64,000 nt of DNA from Puccinellia tenuiflora (Eukaryota > Streptophyta > Magnoliopsida > Poales > Poaceae): the NCBI GenBank assembly GCA_012064385.1, contig QRDG01000531.1:240011-304010 (forward strand), written 5' to 3'. Every line of letters starts with the position of its first letter. Position 1 is the stretch's first letter. A program made the translations under genes and the position numbers. The notes under the pieces are model-generated. The model did not search any database and was not told the DNA's origin. It worked only from the letters and a program-made list of their open reading frames with translations. Positions 23,467-34,367 of the stretch are shown here, piece after piece.

Positions 23467-23803
23467 AAATAGATAGATTACATTTTTATCAACAATTTGA
23501 CATTTTAATTGCATTTTTCTGATAAACAGATGAAAAGATATTGAATTTATAAATTTAATTAATGAATTAATGGAGTTCGAATTCCAAATTTTGTAATTAA
23601 ATGAATTCACCTATAATCTCAAAAAAATGAATTTGTCATAAATAGATAGACTACATTTTTTTATCAACAATTTGATATTTTAATTGCATTTTTTCTGAGA
23701 AACATATGAAAAGATAATGAATTTATAAGTTTAATGACTTAATTAAGTTCAAATTCCAAAAATTTTAATTAAATGAATTCACCTCTAATTTCAAACAAAT
23801 AGA
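23467..23803. repeat. AT-rich tandem duplication, about 173 bp, two units
   Basis: The unit starting 'aaatagatagattacatttt' at 23467 repeats at 23640 with scattered substitutions and small indels. A third copy starts near 23801 but fades. Nothing coding is seen. Confidence 0.75.
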
Positions 23804-23867
23804 TAGAAAAAATAAGAGAGAAAAAATAAATAGAAAACATAAGAAAGAAAAAATAAACAGAAAACAT

Positions 23868-26082
23868 AGGTTATCTCTTGCCTTGCTGCCGGGGCGTGTA
23901 GTACTGCTCGTCGGGATAGGTCGGGGTGACCTCAACTCCGGAATCTGTCGATACCCAAAATAATACAAAAGAACAAATAAATCACACGAACACAAGGTGC
24001 AATGCTCAATCACATGATGACATGTCCAATTGATGCAAAGATACCATCATATAAATTAAATAGCAAAATTAAATGGGGAGCCAAATAATTAGTGCAATTA
24101 TTTGGAAACAACCCCATATTTATCTTAATGTCCAACTGTTCATAAATGATCACATTATTTAGAATTTTCTCAAATATGCATGAACATGACATAATTAAAT
24201 AGGTTTTGCTCTTCCGATCATTTTGGTACCTTATTTGTAATTTTCTGAGTATCGAGGAATAAGTAGCGAATTAATTAATTATTTGCATTTAAAACTTTTA
24301 ATCAATTTATGAATAATCATCAAGTAAATATTTGAGATCATGATGTGAGATTAGCATGGTTTGATTGCATTTTAAGTTTTGATCACATTGATAGCTTATT
24401 CATAATTTTTGGATTAATATTTATTAAGTAATGAATTTTTCCAATTTGGTATTATTTAACCCATTTTAGGAATTCATATATGGACAGCAAGAAAATAAAT
24501 CCAAAAGGCTAAATCAATGCTTCTAACACATAGGGTTTGTTTTGCTGAACATTTTGGTATTTTGTTTGCTATTTTTGAAGCAATATTTAAAGAGATATGA
24601 ATTATTCAAATTTGTTTTGATTTCAAAAAGGAAACCAAATTTCCCAGACAGGCCGGGCTGCAGGCCGGGCACCAGCCCGAGAGGTCCGGCCTTTGGCCGT
24701 CCCAGGCTGGGGCGCAGGCCGGGGGAGCGGCCGAAGCCGCCGGCCTCGTGCCGGCCCAGACCGGGGTCCAGGCCGGGCACTGGCCCGAGCCGGCCGGCCT
24801 CGTGGCCGGTCAGGCCGGAGCCCAGGCCGGGCTCTCAGGAACGGCAACACGGCGGTGACCTTCGGCACGGTGACGCACGGAGGCGACACCGGAGAGGGAG
24901 CGGGGGAGGGGGAGGTTGTCTAGGAGAGGCGCGTGCTCACCAGGAGCACTTCGGCGTGGCCCGGAGCGGACGGGGACGACCATGCTGGCCGGATTTCGTC
25001 GAGGTCGAGTGCGGCTAGCGGCGGACCGGCCGGAACGGGCGAGCACGATTTGCTCGATTCCCGGCCTACCCAAACTTGCTTCGGTGGTGGAGATGGAGGG
25101 CGTCACGGCGGAGGAGATGGCGCGCTCCGATTTGACAGGGGTGGCTCCTAGCGGCGACAATGCGGCGGCGGACGCGACGGCCAGGTCAGCGACGAGGAGA
25201 GCTCGGGAGGGAGAGAGAAAAGGAACGAGGGTGGGGAGAGCAGGTGAAGGAGCAGGGCGTCGTGGGCGTTGTCCTTATGCGCTAGGGAGCAGCGCGGCAT
25301 GGCTACAGGACGAGTGTGGTGGTGACGACGGCGTGGCAGCGACCATGGCTCGCTCGCTACAGGGAGGAGAGAGACGACGCCACTTTTGCACATAGCCCCC
25401 TGCCCCCATTTTCTTTATTTGCATCTTGGTCCAATAGCAGTTTAGCGATTTGAATTGGGGCACCTAAACCTTTTCATAAATTCTGCAAAAATTTATAAAG
25501 CCTCCCCTGGACAGATAGAAGCTTCACAAAAAGTTTGGCTTCAAAATAAAATGTTTTGCACTACATTTGTTCATAGGGTTTAATTAAGGTCATTTTTGAC
25601 AATTCACAATTTGTAATTAATTGGAGCATTTAAGCACTTCCAAAAATAATGAAATTAATTATGGAGGCTCCCAATATATTAATGGAACACCCCAAAATTT
25701 TATTTTGAATTTTTGGATAGTTTAACTTGGTTTACAAAAATAGAATTTGAATTAAACCAATTTGCTTTCTCAAATTTATTTAGTTGCTTGTTAAGAATTT
25801 AGCCTTTGGCAATTATGTATAAAATATATTCTTGGAACTTCTGGAACAATTTGGAAACTCAAGAATAATGTATTTTGCCAACTTGAGCTTTGCATTTGAT
25901 TTGGCTATTTTGGGGCAATGCATTTTGTTTGGAAATTTGAGGAAGGGTTTGCTTCCTTTGTTTTAAATTTCCAAGTGTTGCTTTATTTTAGATTAGCAAT
26001 TTAAATGGATGCCATGATGCAATGCAAATCAAAAAGTGAAAATTTGGCCCATATTTTAGGGTGCCCAACTGGGGTTGTTTCA
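23868..26082 (-). repeat. Family-A 3' LTR, copy 3, truncated
   Basis: It begins mid-LTR at 'aggttatctcttgccttgct' (equivalent to 30427 in copy 4) and ends in GTTGTTTCA, a mutated form of CTGTTACA. It includes a GGCCGG-rich block at 24645-24840. The PPT follows directly. Confidence 0.88.
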
Positions 26083-28771
26083 ATTCTACCCCCCTTACAG
26101 GAATCTCGTCCCGGGATTCTAGAGTATAAGTAGGGATGATGGGAACATGACAACACACATCTTCCACGGTCTTCTCGATCCCACGAGGATCTTCCTTGTT
26201 GTTGTGATTGGGCTAACCAACAAGACACGCCAAACTGGCGGAAAGGACAGAAGATAGCTAAAAGCGTTAGGCAAGTTTTCTCCGAGGGTTGGAGTTATAA
26301 CTTTGCCCAAAACCATCAGACATTTAGGAAAAAGGAACGACTTGACCAAACAAGGTCGAGCCGAGGATAGGACATCCGACCACTTTGTTCAGGATATTGG
26401 TCCAAGACCAAGACAATACTACAAACCACCAAGAGGTGTAGATCATAGAAACTTGAAGCACCGCGAGGAGAAAGGACACCTTTCGGACTCCACGCCTTTG
26501 ACCTACCAGACGCTTCCATAAGGTTAAAAGCTTGTCCCTAAAGAAACCGAAGGATTTCTACAATGTCAGTGTGATTGGGCAAAACTTGGGTTCACCTAGG
26601 AGGGGAACGATATAGCATTGATCCACATGATCCTCAGCTAGTTAGGGAGGTAAAACCTTGTACACGAGCTATTGCCATGATACAAGGAGTAGGAGGATCG
26701 ACCGATAGATATTTAGCAACTCCATTGTAAGATTCTCCTTGAGTTTGTAGATACCCCACTCCGGCTTCGGAATAGCCTCCAATCGATCATCAGGTGGAGG
26801 TCGTACTTGGAGATAGCGAAAAGACCTTAGGGGAACTATTAGGTTAAACTACCCATGATACTCGTGGATAGTGGGTGATTTTTAAGGATTTGAGAGGATT
26901 TCGTCACTTGACCTTGCGGTGAGGGGCTTGAACCACAACACCGAACTCATTGGGTTTACTAAAAGATCTAGGTCAGGCTCTTGGTAAACCACCATGCATT
27001 ATTTCTGATTGAGGTTCAGAGTTGAGTAGGTGTGCAGACACTTCGGCCTAGCAGGCATGGAAAGAGTTTGCGGGAGTTAGCCGCAAGGCAGGGTAACTAC
27101 ATTTGCAAGTCATGGCTACCGTGTCAAGCTCCAAAACACGAGCTAGATTGGGATTTCCAGGCGGTCACGACTACACAGAGGAATTTGAACCAGCACGACC
27201 TCCAAACAATGAAGCCCAACTGATTCATGATTGGGAAACACCGGTAAGCGGACGAGATTTGACAACTTATTCCTCTTCAAGAGCAAACCGACAAGTGGCT
27301 CACATGACGTATTTAGAGAATTGGAGGCAACAACCTGCCATCTCAACAACAATCCAACCATGCATGACCAACTTGTGATTTAACCCGAGGTGGCGGAGTA
27401 GACTTTACTAGGATCCACAGCGACAAAAGTCACTGGTTGCGAGAGAAAACTTGCTCTTCAAGGAAAAGGATGTGGTCTTGAGAGTTTCGACATGAATCTA
27501 ACTCGTTGACCGAAGGTGTGCACCTGGATGAATGGACTTGGCAACACAGACAACTCAGCTCGATGATATGATTACCAATCAGGCTAAGAGTCCCACCAAA
27601 GTCTTTGGATTTCAAAACAATAACAATTGCTAAGAATATCCGATTAACACAACTATATTCATCCTCAACACTCTCGAGCCCAAAAAGCTCGGAGGTAGAT
27701 GGATAAGAAAGGGTAGGATCATCGCTTCATCAATCACGTCATGAGACTAAGCGTGACCTCTTGATATAAACGAGTGTGACACCCCAAGGTGGAACGGAAC
27801 AAAAGCTAGACAAGCTCTTACTCCGCGAATCACAAAACTTTGACCTTTTTCTGAGAAATGGAAGAGGTACCGGAGTTTGTTTCTCCTAACATTCCAAAGT
27901 AGAATGCCTTCACGAACCACGAGAATGTCATGCATCAAAACACCCCAATGCACGATAATATTTGACTGTCAACAGACAGATGGAGGTCGGACGACATATC
28001 TAGGGTAGGAAAGGGGCTAACAACAATTCCAAGATATTGCAGAAGCCTTGGTTAGCATTCTTCCGACAACTAGTGCCGAAAGGGTTTCAGAAACGGTCGT
28101 ACTGGAGGAATCACAATTATTGATGGAAAACTCGCTAAGAGCAATCCCGTCGGGATTCAGATGATTCCATGACAGAGAGCCTAGCTAAAGCTAGTGACGA
28201 AGAAGAGCATTGTCGAGGAAACCAAATACGACTGCAACCTCGAGTTTGAAGACTAACTTTAGATTTTGCCAACCTGATGTAGGGTTTGACAATTAACATC
28301 AAGGTTTGACGGAAAAGATCTTGGGTTAAAGATCAGCTTCATGCACTGGGACCCACATAGCATAATGCTCACAAGGGTGACAACCCTCATGAATCATTAC
28401 ACCAGAGCACTAGCACAATCCGAGACCTTCGGTTCAAGACCTTGGGCGAAAGCAAGGAGATGCCCTGACAATCCGCAATACTTTCTCTTCGGGCTTTAGG
28501 ATTGGCAGACGAGCAAAGTTAACCAGTAACTAAAGATAGAGCCCAACCCCGTGATCCTAAAGATTTAGAATATGCCGACGATCAGAAGAACCGTTAAAAT
28601 CAAATAGAGGTAAGATGGCACCGAGATCAGAGTGAATTGGATAAGGAGTAAAAAGAATCCTAGGAAGGTTTTCACAACTCATTTTTAGGTTAGAAATAAT
28701 TTTCACGAACTAGACTCGACATCGACCAATAGAAAGGGTTTCCTACAGGAAGTCCTGCTCTGATACCAACT
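26083..28771 (-). other. Internal region of the non-autonomous family-A element
   Basis: This is 2.7 kb without any gag, protease, RT or integrase motif on either strand. The longest ORFs (27103-27378 plus, 27143-27361 minus) show no domain I recognise. The left end reads 'attctaccccccttacagga', the same polypurine tract and flank as at 40263 in the gag-pol element. The right end (28083-28771) matches 1-696, and its last 200 bases match the gag-pol element's leader. The middle is unrelated to gag-pol as far as I can read; its origin is unknown. Confidence 0.65.
28756..28771 (-). other. Primer-binding site
   Basis: The minus strand reads AGTTGGTATCAGAGCA, identical to 681-696, directly after the 5' LTR end. 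The LTR border here is mutated (TATAGTGCC instead of TGTAGCGCC). Confidence 0.85.
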
Positions 28772-31700
28772 TATAGTGCCCCGACCCCAGAGCTATACAG
28801 TAAAGCGTTGTGCAACCGGTCATGCTACACAATCGAGGGTTACTGGGTTTACCAATCCCAGGCCAAAACTCATTGGCAGGTGTGCTCAGAATGGATCATC
28901 GGCACACAACACCCCGATCATGCCATAAGCTCAGATATCGCTATCACGTATAGTAAAGAGACCGAGACTTGTGGAACAACTGGCACATTGCAGACTCTAC
29001 GACACAAAAGCATATAGCAACTCATATAAGAGAAGATACAAATATTACACACAAAAGGATCACAGATCCAACAATACATCAAGTGGAAGCGGGTAGTGTT
29101 GTCTAACAACAAGATGCAAATATATGGCCTAAGAGGCCTACAAATAAAGATCCCAGCCAGCTTGTTCCACGGTCCCAAGCTGCCACCGGGGAACCCCGGA
29201 CTACTAGTCGATGTCCACGAAGAACCCACCTAGCTGCTCGGTGTCGTCCTCCTCTGCAATACAAATATAAAGGCAGCAAAGAGAGACTGAGTACGATGTA
29301 CTCGCAAGTTTAGTAGAGCGATATAGGCCCAATGCTGATGGGGGCTCTAAAGCTGTATGATGTAGCTATTTTGCATAAAGCTAGATTTTCATTTAAAAGA
29401 GTCAAAAAGGCACAAGGCATCGTCTATTCAGAATATTTTTCATAAAAGGGATAAGAGAGTAAACTTTTCAGATTCGGTTCTCATCGAACCTACTTGTAGC
29501 CATAAATCATCTCTCACCTCCACCAAAGGCACTCCCTTGAATCCCCCTCGAAGAAATGAACCTTTTGTCACAAGTTGAAATGCAACCTTTAGCTGCCAAA
29601 TTTTAATTAGATTAAAGTTCTTTATGATCCCGTAAATCCATTCCCAAGGCATCCATAATCGCGGACACGGCTTTTTGAAAAGATTTACCCTGCAGGGGTG
29701 TACTAATTTACCCACCGGTACCGTCCGGCTCAACTTAATTGTCCTCTTCCGGGGAAGACCGGCGAGTGGGCGCGGTTAAACCTTTACCTCGCATGAGACG
29801 ATCCAAGAGTCATCTGTGGCCACAGGGCAAGTTTACCTAGCCTATTTTAGCCCCTGCCCCATCACCACATCCTAAACACCACCATCCTCATCATTCCTTT
29901 TTCCGCTCACACACAAAGCAAATGGAAAATCAAACTAGAGGACCCTTGGATACGCCCGCACAAGTTATTTAGTTAAAGGGGATTCCATATGTCCCCACCA
30001 ATGGCAGCACGCTCCGACCTTGGTTCCGAAGACAGGAACTCGCACCTAGGGGAAAGAGTGAGGCAAAATGCCATCCCCGATGGCAACTCACCCAAGCCTA
30101 TTAAGCAATTTAATTAGGTAACAACAACAACCTCCATGTCCGATCATTCCATCATCATTCAACAATATGGAATTTAAACAACGGACATAAATAGCATTTA
30201 ACTAGGCATGGCTAAGCATATAACTACAACAATTAAATTCTTGTCTCAGGCCAACACCTCAACACTAAGGTTCATGGGTAGGGATACATGTGATTGGCTC
30301 GGGAAAAAACATGCATTCATAGGATACTCTATGTCTTGCTTGAAAATGACATTTGAATCGCATGCAATATTATGGTGGATAAAATAAGTTGATAAAATCA
30401 TAGGATGCTAGATGCCAAGAAGGTTAGGTTATCTCTTGCCTTGCTGCCGGGGCGTGTAGTACTGCTCGTCGGGATAGGTCGGGGTGACCTCAACTCCGGA
30501 ATCTATCGATACCCAAAATAATACAAAAGAACAAATAAATCACACGAACACAATGTGCAATGCTCAATCACATGATGACATGTCCAATTGATGCAAAGAT
30601 ACCATCATATAAATTAAATAGCAAAATTAAATGGGGAGCCAAATAATTAGTGCAATTATTTGGAAACAACCCCATATTTATCTTAATGTCCAACTGTTCA
30701 TAAATGATCACATTATTTAGCATTTGCTCAAATATGCATGAACATGACATAATTAAATAGGTTTTGCTCTTCCGATCATTTTGGTACCTTATTTGTAATT
30801 TTCTGAGTACCGAGGAATAAATAGCGAATTAATTAATTATTTGCATTTAAAACTTTTAATCAATTTATGAATAATCATCAAGTAAATATTTGAGATCATG
30901 ATGTGAGATTAGCATGGTTTGATTGCATTTTAAGTTTTGATCACATTGATAGCTTATTCATAATTTTTGGATCAATATTTATTAAGTTATGAATTTTTCC
31001 AATTTGGTATTATTTAACCCATTTTAGGAATTCATATATGGACAGCACGAAAATAAATCCAAAAGGCTAATTCAATGCTTCTAACACATAGGGTTTGTTT
31101 TGCTGAACATTTTGGTATTTTGTTTGCTATTTTTGAAGCAATATTTAAAGAGATATGAATTATTCAAATTTGTTTTGATTTCAAAAAGGAAACCAAATTT
31201 CCCAGACAGGCCGGCCGGGCCGGCCTCAGGCCGGCCAGGCCGGGCACCAGCCCGAGAGGTCCGGCCTTTGGCCGGCCCAGGCTGGGGCGCAAGCCGGGGG
31301 AGCGGCCAAAGCGGCCGGCCTCGTGCCGGCCCAGACCGGGGTCCAGGCCGGGCACTGGCCCGAGCCGGCTGGCCTCGTGGCCGGTCAGGCCGGAGCCCAG
31401 GCCGGGCTCTCAGGAACGGCGACACGGCGGTGACCGTCAGCACGGTGACGCACGGAGGTGACGCCGGAGAGGGAGAGGGGGAGGGGGAGGTTGTCTAGGA
31501 GAGGCGCGTGCTCACCAGGAGCACTTCGGCGTGGCCCGGAGAGGACGGGGACGACCACGGCGGCCGGATTTCGTCGAGGTCGAGTGCGGCTAGCGGCAGA
31601 CCGGCCGGAACGAGCGAGCACGTTTTGCTTGATTCCCGGCCTCCCCGCAAACGTGCTTCGGTGGTGGAGATGGATGGCGTCACGGCGGAGGAGATGGCGC

Positions 31701-32638
31701 GCTCCGATTTGACAGGGGTGGCTCCTAGCGGCGACAATGCGGCGGCGGACGCGACGGCCAGGTCGGCGACGAGGAGAGCTCGGGAGGGAGAGAGAAAAGG
31801 AACGGGGGTGGGGATAGCAGGTGAAGGAGCAGGGCGTCGTGGGCGTTGTCCTTATGCGCCAGGGAGCAGCGCGGCATGGCCACAGGACAGGTGCGGTGGC
31901 GACGACGGCGTGGCAGCGACCATGGCTCGGTCGCTACAGGGAGGAGAGAGACGACGCCACTTTTGGACATAGCCCCCTGCCCCCATTTTCTTTATTTGCA
32001 TCTTAGTCCAGCAGCAGTTTAGCGAATTGAATTGGGGCACCTAAACCTTTTTATAAATTCTGCAAAATTTTATAAAGCCTCCCCTGGACAGATAGAAGCT
32101 TCACAAAAAGTTTGGCTTCAAAATAAAATGTTTTGCACTACATTTGTTCATAGGGTTTAATTAAGGTCATTTTTGACAATTCACAATTAATTGGAGCATT
32201 TAAGCACTTCCAAAAATAATGAAATTATTTATGGAGGCTCCCAATATATTAATGGAACACCCCAAAATTTTATTTTGAATTTTTGGATAGTTTAACTTGG
32301 TTTCCAAAAATAGAATTTGAATTAAACCAATTTGCATTCTCAAATTTATTTAGTTGCTTGTTAAGAATTTAGCCTTTGGCAATTATGTATAAAATATATT
32401 CTTGGAACTTCCGAAATAATTTGGAAACTCAAGAATAATGTATTTTGCCAACTTGAGCTTTGCATTTGATTTGGCCATTTTGGGGCAATGCATTTTGTTT
32501 GGAAATTTGAGGAAGGGTTTGCTTCCTTTGTTTTAAATTTCCAAGTGTTGCATTAATATATTGGGAGCCATGATGCAATGCAAATCAAAAAGTGAAAATT
32601 TGGCCCATATTTTAGGGTGCCAAACTAGGGCTGTTACA
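28772..32638 (-). repeat. Family-A 5' LTR, copy 4 (3.9 kb)
   Basis: On the plus strand it runs from TATAGTGCCCCGACCCC to CTAGGGCTGTTACA. It includes degenerate repeat units of about 168 bp (30780-31140) and a GGCCGG-rich block (31205-31410) longer than the one in its partner LTR copy 3. Confidence 0.9.
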
Positions 32639-32996
32639 ACTTTATACGTGATCTCCTCCGAAACCCTGAAAATTGAGCGAAAAGGAAAAAAACAGAAACC
32701 CTAAACCCCGAAAAATAAGCGAAAAGAAATAAAACCGAAAACCTAAACCCCCTAAAAAAATAAGCGGCGGGCAAAAAAAGCAGGAACCTTTAGTACCGGT
32801 TGGTTATACCAACTGGTACTAAAGGTCCTCCGCTGCGCGAGCGCAGGTTCGTCCACATGGAGGGCCTTTAGTACCGGTTGTATATACAACCGGTACTAAA
32901 GGGGTACCCCTTTAGTCCCGACCTTTTAGTACCGGTTGCACAACCGGTACTAAAGGCCCAATAAGACCGGTAGTGATGCCCTGTTCTCTACTAGTG
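32639..32996. repeat. Right end of the inner CACTA
   Basis: This contains an A-rich stretch (32640-32785) and then three palindromic 'agtaccggtt...accggtact' subterminal repeats at 32790-32827, 32867-32900 and 32927-32955. It ends at CTACTAGTG. Confidence 0.85.
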
Positions 32997-33069
32997 TGTT
33001 GTCATGATTATGCAACATAAAATATTACAAGCAATTAAAATAAAAGGGGATTACTTTTGGGTTGTTACA
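32997..33069 (-). repeat. LTR-B fragment, right part
   Basis: Starting with the second TGT target copy, this continues 20753-21125 and ends TTTGGGTTGTTACA, the minus-strand LTR start. The next base (33070) lies inside the outer CACTA coding sequence, with flank ATGTT; the matching left duplication is outside the readable layout. Confidence 0.55.
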
Positions 33070-33637
33070 ATGTTGCCGAGGATGCTGATGTTGCCGAGGA
33101 TGTCCATGGTGGCGATGAAGGCACCACTAATAGTGGCGCCAGGAATGGCAACAAGACCACTACTTGTGGCGCCGGGGATGGCGACGGGACCACTGATGGC
33201 GGAGAACGCACAGATGGTAGCCAACCCAAGATGGCTAGGAAGGAGAGGAGTAAGAACAAGGTCCGGGCCGTGAGGCAACCAATCACCGAAGTGTCCGACG
33301 GTGGGGCGCCTCTAGAGCCTAGAAGGACCGCCGCAGGGTACGGCCTCCAAGTGGCATGCATCCTTCAAGAGATCGTCCCGATCTACGAGGATAACATAAG
33401 GGATGCTGATAAAGTGAGTTTGCGCCTCCGCCTCATAAAGAGGCTGCACAAACGGTACGAGTTCCCGCCGGCCTACAGGACCGATAAAGACGGTAATCAT
33501 GATATGAGAAATCTCAATGCCGTCAACAAGTTTGCCCTCACGAAGATGAGCACGGCCTTGTCCAGCTGGAGAGCTAGGGTCAAAAAATTGATTGAAGACG
33601 ATAAAAGTGTCGAGGAGATCTGGAACAAGGAGCAGGT

Positions 33638-34367
33638 TGTAACACCCCGGCCACTCTCAGACCAGCGCGTGTTACGCCTGGCAGCTCTCTAGGATCTCTA
33701 GACTGGCCCCACAGACCAACACTAGTCTTTTCTACGCACTTTGTCCTCACTCGCACACACCCGGGAAGAACTTCTCGGTAGGTCACCCATCCTCAAATTG
33801 CTCCGGGCCAAGCACGCTTAACCTCGGAGTTCTTTGTGAATGAGCTTCCGGAAAAGAAGTTGCAACTTGTTGATATGAGTATTCTATCTTTCCTATTAAG
33901 CCCTGAGCCAGGATCTCACATCCTTCCCCCCTTAGAAGACCGACGCCCTCGTCGGTCAACCCCAGTCCAGGAACGTCCCCTCTTGGCACCCGTCTGTGCG
34001 TCCAGTGCCGGCACATGCTCCACAAGTCCGCGCATCTGACCCGCACACGCCCGAGTTACCGCAAGGGTCGTCTCTGATACCAATTGTAACACCCCGGCCA
34101 CTCCTAGACCAACGCCTGTTACGCCTGGCAGCTCTCTAGGATCTCTTGAGTGGCCCTACAGACCAACACTAGTCTTTTCTGCGCATTTTGTCCTCACTCG
34201 CGCACACCCGAAAAGAACTTCCCGGTAGGTCACCCATCCTCAAATTGCTCCGGGCCAAGCACACTTAACCTCGGAGTTCTTTGTGAATGAGCTTCCGAAA
34301 AAGAAGTTGCAACTTGTTGATATGAGTATTCTATCTTTCCTATTAAGCCCTGAGCCAGGATCTCACA
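33638..34367 (-). mobile_element. Cassandra-type TRIM (730 bp) with 5S-rRNA-like LTRs
   Basis: Two 283-bp LTRs (33638-33920 and 34085-34367; TGTAACACCCCGG to GGATCTCACA) flank a 164-bp core with a minus-strand polypurine tract (33921-33938) and a primer site (ATTGGTATCAGAGA, 34071-34084). No coding capacity. Each LTR holds a segment like the 3' two-thirds of 5S rRNA on the minus strand: GGTTAAGCGTGCTTGG and GGATGGGTGACCTACC, the A-box/C-box region of the Pol III internal promoter. This is the hallmark of Cassandra. Flanks CAGGT (33633-33637) and TAGGT (34368-34372) form a 5-bp target duplication with one mismatch. By eye the LTRs differ at about 15 of 283 sites, so it is not young. Confidence 0.93.
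33748..33850 (-). ncRNA. 5S rRNA-derived segment in the left Cassandra LTR
   Basis: The minus strand carries AACTCCGAGGTTAAGCGTGC and GAGGATGGGTGACC in the order and spacing of plant 5S rRNA, but with many changes and without a complete 5S 5' third. It is a retroelement promoter remnant, not a 5S gene. A second copy lies at about 34200-34297. Confidence 0.75.

Larger units (their letters stand above)
23868..32638 (-). mobile_element. Non-autonomous family-A gypsy element with truncated 3' LTR
   Basis: On the minus strand it comprises a 5' LTR (28772-32638), primer-binding site (28756-28771), an internal region without gag or pol (26083-28771), a polypurine tract (26083-26098) and a 3' LTR cut at 23868 (23868-26082). 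The two LTRs match closely over their shared 2.2 kb. The missing LTR end and the lost CACTA middle suggest one deletion across the left border, so no target duplication survives; the right flank is ACTTT. It shares leader sequence with the element at 1-4812 and primer site, PPT and LTRs with the gag-pol element at 36418-48736. Confidence 0.85.
21126..32996 (+). mobile_element. Inner CACTA (En/Spm) DNA transposon, complete ends, TSD TGT
   Basis: The left end is CACTAGTAGAAAAGGGGGC. The right end, read on the minus strand, is CACTAGTAGAGAACAGGGC. A 3-bp target duplication, TGT, lies at 21123-21125 and 32997-32999, the length expected for CACTA elements. Both ends carry palindromic subterminal repeats built on 'tttagtaccggtt...accggtactaaa' (21160-21420 and 32787-32955), which are transposase-binding arrays in this superfamily. 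Only remnants of genes survive: a small membrane ORF (22030-22356) and the start of a transposase-associated domain (22525-22630). The middle is replaced by satellite-like repeats and a nested family-A element (23868-32638). It split LTR B on insertion. Confidence 0.92.

Noticed and set aside
32695..32760. Interstitial telomere-like 'accctaaacccc' words
   Set aside because: Only scattered, imperfect copies in an A-rich stretch of the CACTA; no true (CCCTAAA)n array.
33748..34300. A pair of 5S rRNA genes
   Set aside because: Only part of the 5S sequence is present, with many changes, and both copies are inside equal LTRs with primer site and PPT; it is Cassandra.
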